From Erythrobacter sp. (GTDB lineage Bacteria; Pseudomonadota; Alphaproteobacteria; Sphingomonadales; Sphingomonadaceae), in assembly GCA_030731635.1 (NCBI GenBank), contig JANQTR010000045.1:1-23128 (forward strand): 23,128 bases of DNA, read 5' to 3'. Positions 1-8,653 of the stretch are shown here, piece by piece. How positions within the stretch are numbered: position 1 is the stretch's first letter; each line of letters opens with the position of its first letter. Under the pieces are notes generated by a model, which was not told the DNA's origin, made no database searches, and saw nothing but the letters and a program-made list of their open reading frames with translations. The position numbers and the translations under genes are program-made.

Positions 1-72
1 GATGATCAGAACTTCATCGCTCCGGGGCCGTCGGCATGGCGGATCCAGATTGGTGCGCGCTACGAATTCTAA
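1..72 (+). CDS. C-terminal end of a TonB-dependent outer-membrane receptor (partial)
   Basis: Frame 1 is open from the window edge and ends at TAA 70-72, giving 23 residues that finish WRIQIGARYEF. An amphipathic last strand with a terminal phenylalanine is the usual C-terminal signature of outer-membrane beta-barrels, and TonB-dependent receptors are the commonest such proteins in sphingomonads. A tonB gene lies about 3.3 kb downstream, which is compatible but not proof. Only the last strand is visible, so another class of barrel is possible. The start lies outside the window. Confidence 0.5.
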   Translation, partial: DDQNFIAPGPSAWRIQIGARYEF

Positions 73-97
73 TTCGGCGCTCGTCTGACAAAACACG

Positions 98-128
98 AAA
101 GGGCGGCCCGGCAACGGGTCGCCCTTTT
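98..128 (+). terminator. Rho-independent terminator after the receptor gene
   Basis: A 12-bp stem (98-109 pairs with 116-127, with one G-T wobble) has a 6-nt loop and runs into a short T stretch. It sits 25 nt after the receptor stop. On the opposite strand the stem is also followed by a short T run, so it may serve the minus-strand kinase gene ending at 206 as well. Confidence 0.75.
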
Positions 129-205
129 GCTTTGCGAGTGGCGGGCGTGGTTGCGGGCGTTCGTGACGGTAGCGGGAGCGCTGCGTGACGGTGCGCCGCG
201 CGCGA

Positions 206-3040
206 TCAGCCGCGTGCGCTGGCTCGGCTGTTTGGCTGATCCGGGCTCGCTGCTGAGGCATCTCCGATGGTGAGCAGCGTCTGCGCCAGTGCGGTGCGCC
301 GGGCCGGGCTGGCGTCACGCGCCAGCGCCCGGTCAAGCGCAGCCGCCGCTTCGCCCAGTTCAGGCTCCCCGAACATCGCGGCCGATCCGGCCAGCTTATG
401 CACCAATTGGCCAAGCTCGGCGGGAGCGGCACCGCTGTTCGCCAGCGCGTCTTGCGCCAATGCCTCACGCACGGCCTCCAACGCCTCGGACCGGCGCAGG
501 TGCCAGCGCTCCAACAGCCCCGGCGACAGCGCCATCGCCGACAGGCGCTTGGGCCGCCTTTCAGGCTCCGACTCGATAATCCGGGTCGGCAGCCAGCGTT
601 GCAACGCGCGGGCAAGCTGGGCCAGCACGATCGGCTTGGCCAGATGCCCCTGCATCCCTGCCGCGCGCGCGGCGGCGATGTCTTCGGGATAGGCGTTGGC
701 GGTCAGGGCGATGATCGGCAGCAACCCCGGCCCGATCCCTTCGGCGCGGATGGCACGGGTGGCGGCATAGCCATCGCAGTCGGGCATCTGCACATCCATC
801 AACACCAGATCATAGGGGCGGCCGCGCATGATCGAATCGATCACCATCGCTATGCCCTCATTCCCGTCATGCGCCACTTCGACATCCTGCCCGCACCGAT
901 TGAGCATTTCGGTCACCAGCATCCGGTTGATGTCATGATCTTCGACCAGCAGAATGCGCGAGGCACATGGCAGGGCTTCGGGTGCTTCGGGCGCTTCGAA
1001 GGGATCATCGACGATCGGCTCAACCAGATCGGCGGGCAGGATCAGTGTAAACCGTGATCCGGCGTCCGGCGCGCTTTCGACCGTGATTCGCCCGCCCAGC
1101 AAGCTGGCCAGCTGACGGCTGATCGACAACCCCAGTCCGGTGCCGCCAAAGCGCCGGGCGGTGTCCGCCTCGCCCTGCGTGAACGGGTGAAAGATCGTCT
1201 CCAGCCGGGCGGCGTTGATGCCGATCCCGCTATCAGCGACGATAATCTGAACTTCGTCCGGGGTGACGGTGTAAGTTACGGTGATATGCCCGGCTTCGGT
1301 GAATTTCACCGCATTGCCGATCAGGTTGAGCATGATCTGGCGCAGCCGCAGGCCGTCGGTCATCACCCACGGTTGCTGATCCGCGTCGAGCGGCGCGTCA
1401 CCTTCCTCGCTCCCCGTCCGCCTGAAATCGAGCATCAGCCCTTTCTGTGCTGCTGCGGGTCGGTGCAGCGCCGCGCATTCGGCGAGGCTGGCGTGCAGGT
1501 CCACCGGCGCAAGGTCGATGGCGAACTGACCACTTTCGATCTTGGAAAGGTCGAGCACATCATTGAGCAGCATCATCATCGACCGGCCCGATTGCACGAT
1601 CATTTCAGCAAAGCGGCGCTGATCGTGATCCAGTTCGCCCTGCAGCATCAATTCGGCAAAACCCAGCACCCCGTTCATCGGAGTGCGGATTTCATGGCTC
1701 ATATTGGCGAGGAAATCGGATTTGGCCTGCGCGGCGTTTTCGGCATGGCCGCGGGCGCGGGTGAGCAACAGTTCGAGTTCCACCCGTTCGGTGACATCGC
1801 GCGCCGCCACCACAATGCCTTCGGGTATGCCGGTCAGCGGATCACGCTGCACCGCCCCATCGGCTTCAAGAAACACGGGCAAGCCATCAGGATTGTCAAG
1901 AAAGCGGCGATAGGTGACACGTTCTTTCTCGCTCGTCCCGTCCAGCAATCGTTCCAGCGCCTGGATCGTGCGATCGTGCGTATCGGGATGCAAAAGCGGC
2001 CCCGCCGGCGTCCCCACCAGAATTTCCGGCGCAAGTCCCATCACCTCTCGCACCGAGGGTGAGGCATAGGTGCACAACCCATTCAAATCATAGCGCAGCA
2101 CCGCATCGGTGATATTATCGGCCAGCAGATCAACTTGTTGCTTGCCCGCTTCCAGTTCGGCCATGATCCGATCCCGCCCGGCAAGGATCGCAGCGACGGG
2201 CAGCCCGGTCAGGAAATTGGCGGCGATGAATGCCTGCAGCAGGTGCAGTTGGGCGATCCCACCGCCGCTGGATTCCGCAATCGGGCCGACACCTGCCAAA
2301 GTCATCACCCCTGCCACCAACGCCACCCCGCCAACATGCAGCGCGCTGCCGAGGCTTCCAATCCGGAAAGCATGCAACAAGGTGATCGGCTGGATCAGGA
2401 ACACCAGCGGATAATTCGCCTGGTTGAAGACCAGATACGTGCAGGTCATCCCGCCAAGCAACAACGCCAGACTTTCAGGCGGGTGCGCCGGGGCGGCGGG
2501 CAGCACGCCTCTCACCCGGTCAATCATCAGCAGCAACGTCGGCACGACCAACACCATCGCCATGCTGTCAGTCAGGAACCAGGAAATCGCGCCGCTGCGC
2601 ATGTCGGCAAGGTCGGCCCCCATCACCGACGCGGTCAGCAACGCTGAAACCAGCGGCCCCACCAATCCGCCAGCCCACACAAACCGGGCCAGATCGGACA
2701 GGCGGCTCATATCCGGTTGCAGCCGTGCCGAAGTCCGCGTGAGCGCGACCACCACCACGATCTCAGCCACATTGCCAAGCGAGAACATCGCCGCCAGATG
2801 GTTGGGCAATTGGGCAACGGCATTGGAGGCCAGACTGCCCACCATCGCAGCCAGCAGGAACGGCAGTTCATTTTTGAGCCGGCTGCGCAGCAGAAACGCC
2901 ACTGCGCAGGCATTCGGCAGCCAGATCGGGCTGACAGTATCGCCCGCGTGTGACAGCAGCAGGCTGAGTGAGGCGAGCGCCAGATAGGCCGCGCCGCCAA
3001 TTACTGCGGCCAAAAGGCTCGCGCGGTCGATCCGGCCCAT
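206..3040 (-). CDS. MASE1-PAS hybrid sensor histidine kinase with REC and HPt domains
   Basis: A membrane-bound phosphorelay kinase. From the chosen ATG at 3040 it is 944 residues. Order: MASE1-type multi-helix membrane sensor (about 5-290), PAS (about 300-420), HisKA with phosphoacceptor His449 in MSHEIRTPMNG, HATPase_c with N-box NLIGNAVKF (about 572-580) and the glycine boxes DSGIGI and GGTGLGL, a Pro/Glu/Ala linker, a receiver with Asp749 in LMDVQMP and Lys802 in AKP, and a C-terminal HPt with His881 in VHKLAGSAAMFG. A relay His-Asp-His within one protein is implied, so a separate output regulator should exist outside this window. The frame stays open to 3460. ATG 3127 is an alternative start, but neither start has a good Shine-Dalgarno. 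3040 was chosen because MASE1 homology begins immediately after it. The signal sensed is unknown. Confidence 0.9.
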   Translation of the reverse strand: MGRIDRASLLAAVIGGAAYLALASLSLLLSHAGDTVSPIWLPNACAVAFLLRSRLKNELPFLLAAMVGSLASNAVAQLPNHLAAMFSLGNVAEIVVVVALTRTSARLQPDMSRLSDLARFVWAGGLVGPLVSALLTASVMGADLADMRSGAISWFLTDSMAMVLVVPTLLLMIDRVRGVLPAAPAHPPESLALLLGGMTCTYLVFNQANYPLVFLIQPITLLHAFRIGSLGSALHVGGVALVAGVMTLAGVGPIAESSGGGIAQLHLLQAFIAANFLTGLPVAAILAGRDRIMAELEAGKQQVDLLADNITDAVLRYDLNGLCTYASPSVREVMGLAPEILVGTPAGPLLHPDTHDRTIQALERLLDGTSEKERVTYRRFLDNPDGLPVFLEADGAVQRDPLTGIPEGIVVAARDVTERVELELLLTRARGHAENAAQAKSDFLANMSHEIRTPMNGVLGFAELMLQGELDHDQRRFAEMIVQSGRSMMMLLNDVLDLSKIESGQFAIDLAPVDLHASLAECAALHRPAAAQKGLMLDFRRTGSEEGDAPLDADQQPWVMTDGLRLRQIMLNLIGNAVKFTEAGHITVTYTVTPDEVQIIVADSGIGINAARLETIFHPFTQGEADTARRFGGTGLGLSISRQLASLLGGRITVESAPDAGSRFTLILPADLVEPIVDDPFEAPEAPEALPCASRILLVEDHDINRMLVTEMLNRCGQDVEVAHDGNEGIAMVIDSIMRGRPYDLVLMDVQMPDCDGYAATRAIRAEGIGPGLLPIIALTANAYPEDIAAARAAGMQGHLAKPIVLAQLARALQRWLPTRIIESEPERRPKRLSAMALSPGLLERWHLRRSEALEAVREALAQDALANSGAAPAELGQLVHKLAGSAAMFGEPELGEAAAALDRALARDASPARRTALAQTLLTIGDASAASPDQPNSRASARG

Positions 3041-3395
3041 CGCGATGGGCGAACCTGCGGCGGCTGCGAATACCTTGTCAGTGGGGCTGGCAGGCTCCCC
3101 GACATACCGTCCCGCGCCGCGCCCCATGGCTGAATAGGCGGAGTTGGATGGGCCGCTGGCTGCTTTGCTCGCCAGGGGTGGGTCATGCGCAGGCGTGCCG
3201 CTGCCATCTCTGCCGGATTTGGGCGAGTTTGGTCCGGCGTCGGAACGATCACTCGTGCCGGTCAGATCAAGATCCAGTGCGCGCTCGATCCTTGCGCTCC
3301 ATCGCAAAATTTCCAGAGCGTGATATAGGCGGGTGCGAGAATTTTCGGACGGAACCTCGTCCGGATTGGAGCAATCGGGGATCAGGTGGGCCGCA
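3041..3395. other. Divergent region between the hybrid kinase and tonB
   Basis: This 355-base stretch separates the chosen kinase start from tonB. The kinase frame remains open through it, rich in Ser/Pro/Gly with no recognisable domain, so part may encode an N-terminal extension (from ATG 3127 for example). It also holds a dyad, CGGACG-N6-CGTCCG (3346-3363), extending to 8 bp with one G-T pair. The dyad has no T run on either strand, so an operator is more likely than a terminator. I see no convincing sigma-70 promoter. Confidence 0.4.
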
Positions 3396-4118
3396 ATGGC
3401 GCAGGTAGATGGCTTTCGCAGCAGGCGCAAACGGCTCAGCTGGCCGCTGATTGCTGGCATTATCGCACTGCATGTCGCCGGGCTTTACGGCCTGGCCCGC
3501 GCGCTGGCGCCCGATATCACCGCATCGATTGAACGTGAGGTGGTGTCGGCGTTCAATGTCACTCCGCCCCCACCCGATCCGCCCCCGCCCGAAAATCAGC
3601 CTCAACCCGATGAAGGCGCACAGGGCGATCCGGGGCGCGATGCTGTGGCAAAGCCGGTCACCAGCCCGCCGCCCAAGGTGCGGGTGAAACAGGATGATCC
3701 GCTGCCGCGCGCCTCATCAACCGGCACCGCAAACGAATCCGGTGCGGCTGATGCAGGCGCGGGCACGGGCGCTGCGGGCAGCGGGTTTGGTACCGGCAGC
3801 GGCAATAGCGGCAACGGGCGCGGCGGGATCGCGGTGAGCAAGCCGGTGCATATTTCGGGCAGCATAGATAATGCGCGCGACTTTCCCGTACCACCGGGCG
3901 GACGAACCGCGCGGCGCGGCACACAGGTGATCGTGCGGGTTACGGTCGGCACCGATGGACGCGCGCGCAATTGTTCAGTGTTTCGCCCTAGTCCCGACAG
4001 CGAAGCCGACCGGATCACCTGCCAATTGGTTGAGAGCCGCCTCGGCTTCCGCCCGGCGATGGACGCCAATGGCAACCCGGTCGCCGCGCCGTTCTATTGG
4101 CGCCAGCAATGGTTCTGA
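3396..4118 (+). CDS. tonB: TonB-family energy transducer
   Basis: 240 residues. A basic N-terminus (RSRRKR) precedes a single membrane anchor (about 16-36), then a proline-rich stretch with PPPPDPPPP (about 57-72). A Gly/Ala/Ser-rich linker follows, and then a C-terminal domain (about 160-240) with VIVRVTVGTDGRARNC and a second cysteine in RITCQLVESRLGFRPA. This is the layout of TonB, which couples the ExbB/ExbD proton-motive-force motor to outer-membrane receptors. The start at 3396 is preferred over an upstream in-frame GTG (3333) because AGGTGG lies 6 nt ahead of the ATG. No exbB or exbD is nearby. The receptor fragment at 1-72 could be a client, but that is inference. Confidence 0.88.
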   Translation: MAQVDGFRSRRKRLSWPLIAGIIALHVAGLYGLARALAPDITASIEREVVSAFNVTPPPPDPPPPENQPQPDEGAQGDPGRDAVAKPVTSPPPKVRVKQDDPLPRASSTGTANESGAADAGAGTGAAGSGFGTGSGNSGNGRGGIAVSKPVHISGSIDNARDFPVPPGGRTARRGTQVIVRVTVGTDGRARNCSVFRPSPDSEADRITCQLVESRLGFRPAMDANGNPVAAPFYWRQQWF

Positions 4119-4183
4119 CCGGCGATGCCTGCGGCCACATCAGGCAAATAATCCGCTGATGATACGCATTTCCCTAACACCTG

Positions 4184-4195
4184 CTGATATATCAG
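4184..4195. promoter_or_regulatory. 12-bp perfect palindrome upstream of manC
   Basis: CTGATATATCAG is a perfect palindrome that lies 22 nt ahead of the manC start. Its position suits an operator or an AT-rich promoter core, but no -35 box could be placed and no known regulator with this site is recognised. It may be chance. Confidence 0.25.
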
Positions 4196-4217
4196 GCTGC
4201 AAACAAGGGATTTGTCT

Positions 4218-5258
4218 GTGACTACAATTCATCCGGTAATCCTGTGCGGTGGCAGCGGCACGCGGCTGTGGCCGGTCAGCAGCGCCGCGCTGCCCAAACC
4301 GTTCCTGCCACTGGTGAGTGATGAGACGCTGTTCGAACAAGCCGTGCGGCGCGTGGCGCAGGATGACCGTTTTGCGCCGCCGATGGTGGTCGCAGGCGCG
4401 GCCCATGCCGATATGATTATCCAGCAACTGCACGATGCGCCGGGCGCGCGGCTGGTGATTGAACCGGGAGCGAAAAACACTGCACCCGCCATTGCGCTGG
4501 CCGCCGCGCTGCTGCCTGCGGATGCCGTGATGCTGGTCTGCCCGAGCGATCATCACATTGCCGATGCTGCCGCGTTCCGCGCCGCCGCATTCGCCGCGGC
4601 AGAACTGGCGCGCGATGATTACCTCGTATCCTTCGGGATCGCGCCCGACCGGCCCGAGACCGGCTACGGCTATCTCCAGCGTGGTGAGGCTTTGGCGCAG
4701 GGATTTGCCATCCGCCGCTTTGTCGAAAAGCCCGAACTGGCGCGCGCGCAAGAATACCTCGCCAGCGGAGAATATAGCTGGAACGGAGGAATTTTCGCGT
4801 TTCGTGCCGGGCATCTGCTGGCCGAGCTTGCTGCGCATCGCCCGGACATGGCGCGATTGGTGGCCCAGGCTGTGGCAGGCGGGCGCAATGACGGCGCCCG
4901 TTTTTACCCCGCGCCTGCGCCCTTTGCCGCGATTGCGGGCGAATCGATTGATTATGCAGTGATGGAAAACACCGCGCGCGCTGCGATGGTGCCAGCGGCC
5001 ATGGGCTGGTCCGATATCGGCAGCTGGGCTGCGCTGGCCGATGCCCTGACGGACGGGGCCGACGCTGCGGGCAATGTCACGCGCGGGGCCGCTGACCTCG
5101 ACGGGTGCAGCGGCGTGCTCGCGATCACGGATAGCCTGCGCATTTCGGCCGTGGGGCTGACCGATGTGTGCATCATCGTGTCCGGCGGCGAAGTGCTGGT
5201 CACCACTCGTGAAGGCGCGCAGCGCGTCGGCAAGCTGCCGGGCGCGACAAACCAGTGA
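4218..5258 (+). CDS. manC: Mannose-1-phosphate guanylyltransferase
   Basis: Makes GDP-mannose from mannose-1-phosphate and GTP, the donor for mannose- and fucose-containing glycans. It is 346 residues, i.e. only the nucleotidyltransferase domain. The larger bifunctional type-II enzymes of about 470 residues also carry an isomerase domain. Visible motifs: GGSGTRLWP (11-19) nucleotide-binding loop, CPSDHHI (109-115), ETGYGYL (148-154), FVEKP (169-173), WNGGIF (189-194), and later SIDYAVMEN and GWSDIGSW. The start is taken as GTG 4218 because AGGGA (4206-4210) is 7 nt upstream. An in-frame TTG at 4212 would leave almost no spacing. The stop overlaps the next gene by 4 nt, so the pair is translationally coupled. 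Confidence 0.92.
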   Translation: MTTIHPVILCGGSGTRLWPVSSAALPKPFLPLVSDETLFEQAVRRVAQDDRFAPPMVVAGAAHADMIIQQLHDAPGARLVIEPGAKNTAPAIALAAALLPADAVMLVCPSDHHIADAAAFRAAAFAAAELARDDYLVSFGIAPDRPETGYGYLQRGEALAQGFAIRRFVEKPELARAQEYLASGEYSWNGGIFAFRAGHLLAELAAHRPDMARLVAQAVAGGRNDGARFYPAPAPFAAIAGESIDYAVMENTARAAMVPAAMGWSDIGSWAALADALTDGADAAGNVTRGAADLDGCSGVLAITDSLRISAVGLTDVCIIVSGGEVLVTTREGAQRVGKLPGATNQ

Positions 5259-6070
5259 CCGCCGACCCGCCTGTGGTCCGCCAGCTTCCCACGCGGATGG
5301 TCGTCAAGGTGTGGGGCCGCGATGCCCTGCCCGCGCCCTTTGTCGCGCCAGCGGGGCAGCGGATCGGCGAAATCTGGTTCGAACCGCCGCCCGAATTGCC
5401 GCAGGTGCTGGTCAAATACCTGTTCACTTCAGAAAAACTCTCGGTTCAGGTGCACCCATCTGACGCCAATGCGCTGCCGGGGGAGGCGGGCAAGGAAGAA
5501 TGCTGGCTGGTGCTTGATGCCGCGCCGGATGCGCGGCTGGCAATCGGGTTCGAACGCGCGGTATCGCCTGACGAGATCGCTGCGGCAGCGCGCGATGGTT
5601 CGATTGAGGCGCTGCTCACATGGCATCCGGCGCGGGCGGGCGATCTGTTCTACCTTCCCGCTGGCACCGTCCACGCGATCGGCCCCGGCCTGTCGCTGGT
5701 CGAAGTGCAGCAGGCAAGCGACACCACTTTTCGCCTGTATGATTATGGCCGCCCACGCGAATTGCATCTGGATCGTGCGCTGGCAGTGGCGAGCGGGACG
5801 CCCTATTCTGCCGCGCATCGCCGCAAAATTGCCGATGGGCCGGTGTTGGCCAATGGGCCGCATTTCCGGCTCGACCGGGTAGAGGGCGCGCCCGATGCCG
5901 CCACCCATGTCGCCTATCCCGGTGCATTGCTGGCGCTGCCGCTGGCGGGTGAGGTCACAGCGCGCGATGGCAGCGCGCAGGCCGGGCCGGGAGAATGCCT
6001 TTATGCAGCGAGCCTCGACACGCTCGATTTCAGTGCCGCCGGGGTTACCCTGCTCACCCGCGCCACCTGA
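5255..6070 (+). CDS. manA: Mannose-6-phosphate isomerase, class I, short form
   Basis: Interconverts fructose-6-phosphate and mannose-6-phosphate, feeding the guanylyltransferase encoded just upstream. It is 271 residues, a short cupin-type class I enzyme. Likely zinc ligands lie in QVHPSD (Gln65, His67), KEEC (Glu82) and AGTVHAIG (His140). The family motif EVQQASDTTFRLYDYGR spans 150-166. It starts at GTG 5255, which overlaps the manC stop in a GTGA arrangement. The split two-gene pair does the work of a bifunctional ManA/ManC. Phosphomannomutase, needed between the two steps, is not in the window. The gene ends only 3 nt from the end of the convergent bphP. Confidence 0.9.
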   Translation: MTADPPVVRQLPTRMVVKVWGRDALPAPFVAPAGQRIGEIWFEPPPELPQVLVKYLFTSEKLSVQVHPSDANALPGEAGKEECWLVLDAAPDARLAIGFERAVSPDEIAAAARDGSIEALLTWHPARAGDLFYLPAGTVHAIGPGLSLVEVQQASDTTFRLYDYGRPRELHLDRALAVASGTPYSAAHRRKIADGPVLANGPHFRLDRVEGAPDAATHVAYPGALLALPLAGEVTARDGSAQAGPGECLYAASLDTLDFSAAGVTLLTRAT

Positions 6071-6073
6071 TCC

Positions 6074-8653
6074 TCACGCGTTGATCAGCAGGCGTTCAAT
6101 CTCGGTCATGCCGTAAGGTTTACGCAGCACCGCCGATGCGCCCATCCGCTCAAATTCGTCCGCGGCTTCGGCATAGCCGGTGGCCAGCACAAACCGCACC
6201 CCGGCCTCGCGCAGCGCGGCGGCAATCGGTTCGGAGGATTCCCCGCCGAGATTGAAGTCGATGATGGCGAATTCGGGCGGATCTTGCGCAATCGCGGCAA
6301 GCGCGCCGGTGACGCTGCTCTCCAGCCGGACATTGGCCACCCCAAGCCGTTTGAGGTTCTCTTCGGTATCAAGCGCGATGATGATGCTGTCTTCCACCAC
6401 CAGCACCTGTGCTGGCTGATCGGTCATTGATTCGGTGGGCGGTGGCTGGGCGCTGTTAATGCGCGGCGCGATGCGGCCCCGGCCCGCGCCGGCGATAAAG
6501 CGCGCGGGCACGATGAAGTCAGCCTCAAGCCCAGTGACGTTGTAGCGGACATCCGCCTTCCCCAGCAGATTATGCGGTATGGTGCGGGTGATGATGGTCG
6601 ATCCAAAGCCCTGACGCAGCGGCGCGGACACCGGCGGTCCGCCCGCCTCGCGCCATGCAATTGCGAGATCGCCGAACGCAGTGCGCGACAGCCGCACTTC
6701 GACCGCACCCGCGTGCGCCGAAAGGCTGCCATATTTGGCCGAATTGGTCGACAGTTCGTGCACCACCAGCGCAAGAATTGTGTAGGCGTCAGGGTTCACC
6801 AACACATCATCGCCCAGCAGCCTGAAACGCGGGTGCAAGGAGCCGTCGCAATAGGGCGCAAGCTCAGCCTCGAACAGCTTGGCTAACGAGGCCGGCCCCC
6901 AGTTCTTAGCGGTGATATTGTCTTGCGCGGCAGCCAGCGCAGCGATCCGCCCGCCAAGAACCGCGGCAAAGCCCGGCACGCTCAGCGCCTCGTGCGCCGA
7001 TTGGGAAACCAGCGCGCGGATCAGGCCAAGGATATTGCGCACCCGGTGATTGAGTTCGGCGATCAGCAAGTCCTGCTTTTCAGCGGCACGGACGCTTTCA
7101 CGGGCGGCTTCCTCGCTCATCCGCAAAATCACCTCGATCAGCGTGCGGCGCAAACGCGCAGCGATCTCGCACTCCTCAGCGGTCCAATCATCGCTGCGGC
7201 CGCGCACGGTTTCAGCCCAAGCAGCAAAGCTGGCGCGCGGCTGAAGCCGTTCGCCGGGCGCGGCGGCGGCTTTGGCAGGATCACCCGCCCAGGTAATCGT
7301 ATGGAGCCCCGGACGCCGCCACAGCACCAGCGAATCGCGTGTGCCGCGCGACAGCGGCAACACCAGCGCACCTGCTGCCCGTTCGGCAAAGGCTGCGGCC
7401 GCTGGGATCTGATCGGCCAGCCGCGATGACGCATGGGTCGCATCGCCCAGAGTGCTGGCGAGCAATGGGGCGATGGTGCGGAATTCCGCTTCGTCAGGGG
7501 TATCGCCGCTGGCACGGAAATCGCCGCCGACAAACAGCGAGACACCATCATGCGCAATGGTGCCGCGCAGCAGTTCCTCGATCATCGGCAGGCTGTCCGC
7601 CAGCGTCACCTCGCCAGCCAGCCGCAGGACCAGCTGGTCGTTCAATTGCCGCGCGCGTTCGCGCAACTGCTCGGCGCGGGCCACCAATATCCGGTCGAGC
7701 ATCAGCGAGAAGGTCTGGCTCAGCAACTCAGCCACGGTGCGCAGCGAATAGGGCGGCAGCCGAGCGCTGCGGTGGTGGCATGAAATCATCCCCCACAAGC
7801 GATCATGCCGGACAATCGCAATCGCCAGCGACGCGCCCACACCCATATTACGCATATAGGCAAGGTGCATCGGCGAGTGCGAACGCAGCATGCTCATCGA
7901 CAGGTCGAGCGGTTGGGCATCGGGGCCGAGCGCGGGCATGATCGCAGCGGCATCGGAATCCATGTCGGCAATGATGCGAAACCGGTTGCGACGGAACAGC
8001 GTGCGCGCTTGCTGCGGGATATCGGCGGCGGGGTAACGCAGCCCCTTGAAGGGTTCCTGCCCATCGGCCAGATCCTCGGCAATCACCTCACCGCTTTCAT
8101 CCTGGTGGAAGCGGTAGACCATCACCCGGTCATAGCCCATCATCTGGCGCACCAGCCGCGCGGCGGTATCGCACAAGGCGGCAACGCTTGTGGCCTGTTC
8201 CAGCTTGGCGATCACTGGCACGATCATGCTGATATGGTCAGCGAAATCGTGGGCGGCATGCGGCTCGAACTCGATAATCGAAAGACCGCCGCTGATATGC
8301 ACCGCGCAGTCGAAAGTCGTGCCGGCCCCGGTCAGGTCGACCCCGAACCGGCGTTCCAATGCATCGGCCTCGGCAAGGCTCGCCAAGGCCTGCGTCAGGC
8401 GTTCGAGCGCTGGAGCAGCGAAAATCGCGCTCAAGGCAGTGCCGGGCGCGGGGACATCTTCAAGCCCAAGCAGGTCTGCGACATTGGCCGAGGCGTTGGT
8501 TACCCGCCCTTGCGCATCGGCTGCGATCAGCCCGCCAAAGGACTGCACAGCAGCAATGTGGTGGATCGCTTCACGGTCGCATTCCGTCAGTTTGGCCGTC
8601 AGCGTGTCGGCCCGATCCTCGCCCGGATTTTCAGTGCGGGTCTGGATGTTCAT
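6074..8653 (-). CDS. bphP: Bacteriophytochrome, HWE-family histidine kinase with fused receiver
   Basis: A red/far-red photoreceptor kinase of 859 residues that binds biliverdin. PAS: Cys25 in LTECDREAI is the expected covalent attachment site. GAF: PAADIP (208-213) stands where most phytochromes have PASDIP and keeps the key Asp211. His263 (SPMHLAYMRNMGV) and His293 (SCHH) match the conserved chromophore-pocket histidines. PHY tongue: WAGDP (455-459) and PRASF (472-476). The kinase is HWE type: His536 in ELNHRVRN, HELSTNSAKYGS (632-643) and WRE (667-669). A C-terminal receiver has Asp799 and Lys845. HWE kinases in alphaproteobacteria often feed the PhyR general stress response, and that is an inference here. 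It overlaps bphO by 4 nt (ATGA), so it is made together with the enzyme that supplies its chromophore. Confidence 0.95.
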   Translation of the reverse strand: MNIQTRTENPGEDRADTLTAKLTECDREAIHHIAAVQSFGGLIAADAQGRVTNASANVADLLGLEDVPAPGTALSAIFAAPALERLTQALASLAEADALERRFGVDLTGAGTTFDCAVHISGGLSIIEFEPHAAHDFADHISMIVPVIAKLEQATSVAALCDTAARLVRQMMGYDRVMVYRFHQDESGEVIAEDLADGQEPFKGLRYPAADIPQQARTLFRRNRFRIIADMDSDAAAIMPALGPDAQPLDLSMSMLRSHSPMHLAYMRNMGVGASLAIAIVRHDRLWGMISCHHRSARLPPYSLRTVAELLSQTFSLMLDRILVARAEQLRERARQLNDQLVLRLAGEVTLADSLPMIEELLRGTIAHDGVSLFVGGDFRASGDTPDEAEFRTIAPLLASTLGDATHASSRLADQIPAAAAFAERAAGALVLPLSRGTRDSLVLWRRPGLHTITWAGDPAKAAAAPGERLQPRASFAAWAETVRGRSDDWTAEECEIAARLRRTLIEVILRMSEEAARESVRAAEKQDLLIAELNHRVRNILGLIRALVSQSAHEALSVPGFAAVLGGRIAALAAAQDNITAKNWGPASLAKLFEAELAPYCDGSLHPRFRLLGDDVLVNPDAYTILALVVHELSTNSAKYGSLSAHAGAVEVRLSRTAFGDLAIAWREAGGPPVSAPLRQGFGSTIITRTIPHNLLGKADVRYNVTGLEADFIVPARFIAGAGRGRIAPRINSAQPPPTESMTDQPAQVLVVEDSIIIALDTEENLKRLGVANVRLESSVTGALAAIAQDPPEFAIIDFNLGGESSEPIAAALREAGVRFVLATGYAEAADEFERMGASAVLRKPYGMTEIERLLINA

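Noticed and set aside
3330..3380. EcfG general-stress promoter (GGAAC ... CGTT) ahead of tonB
   Set aside because: GGAAC occurs at 3351, but no CGTT is present 16-17 nt further on. Other GGAAC sites looked at ahead of genes also lack the second box.
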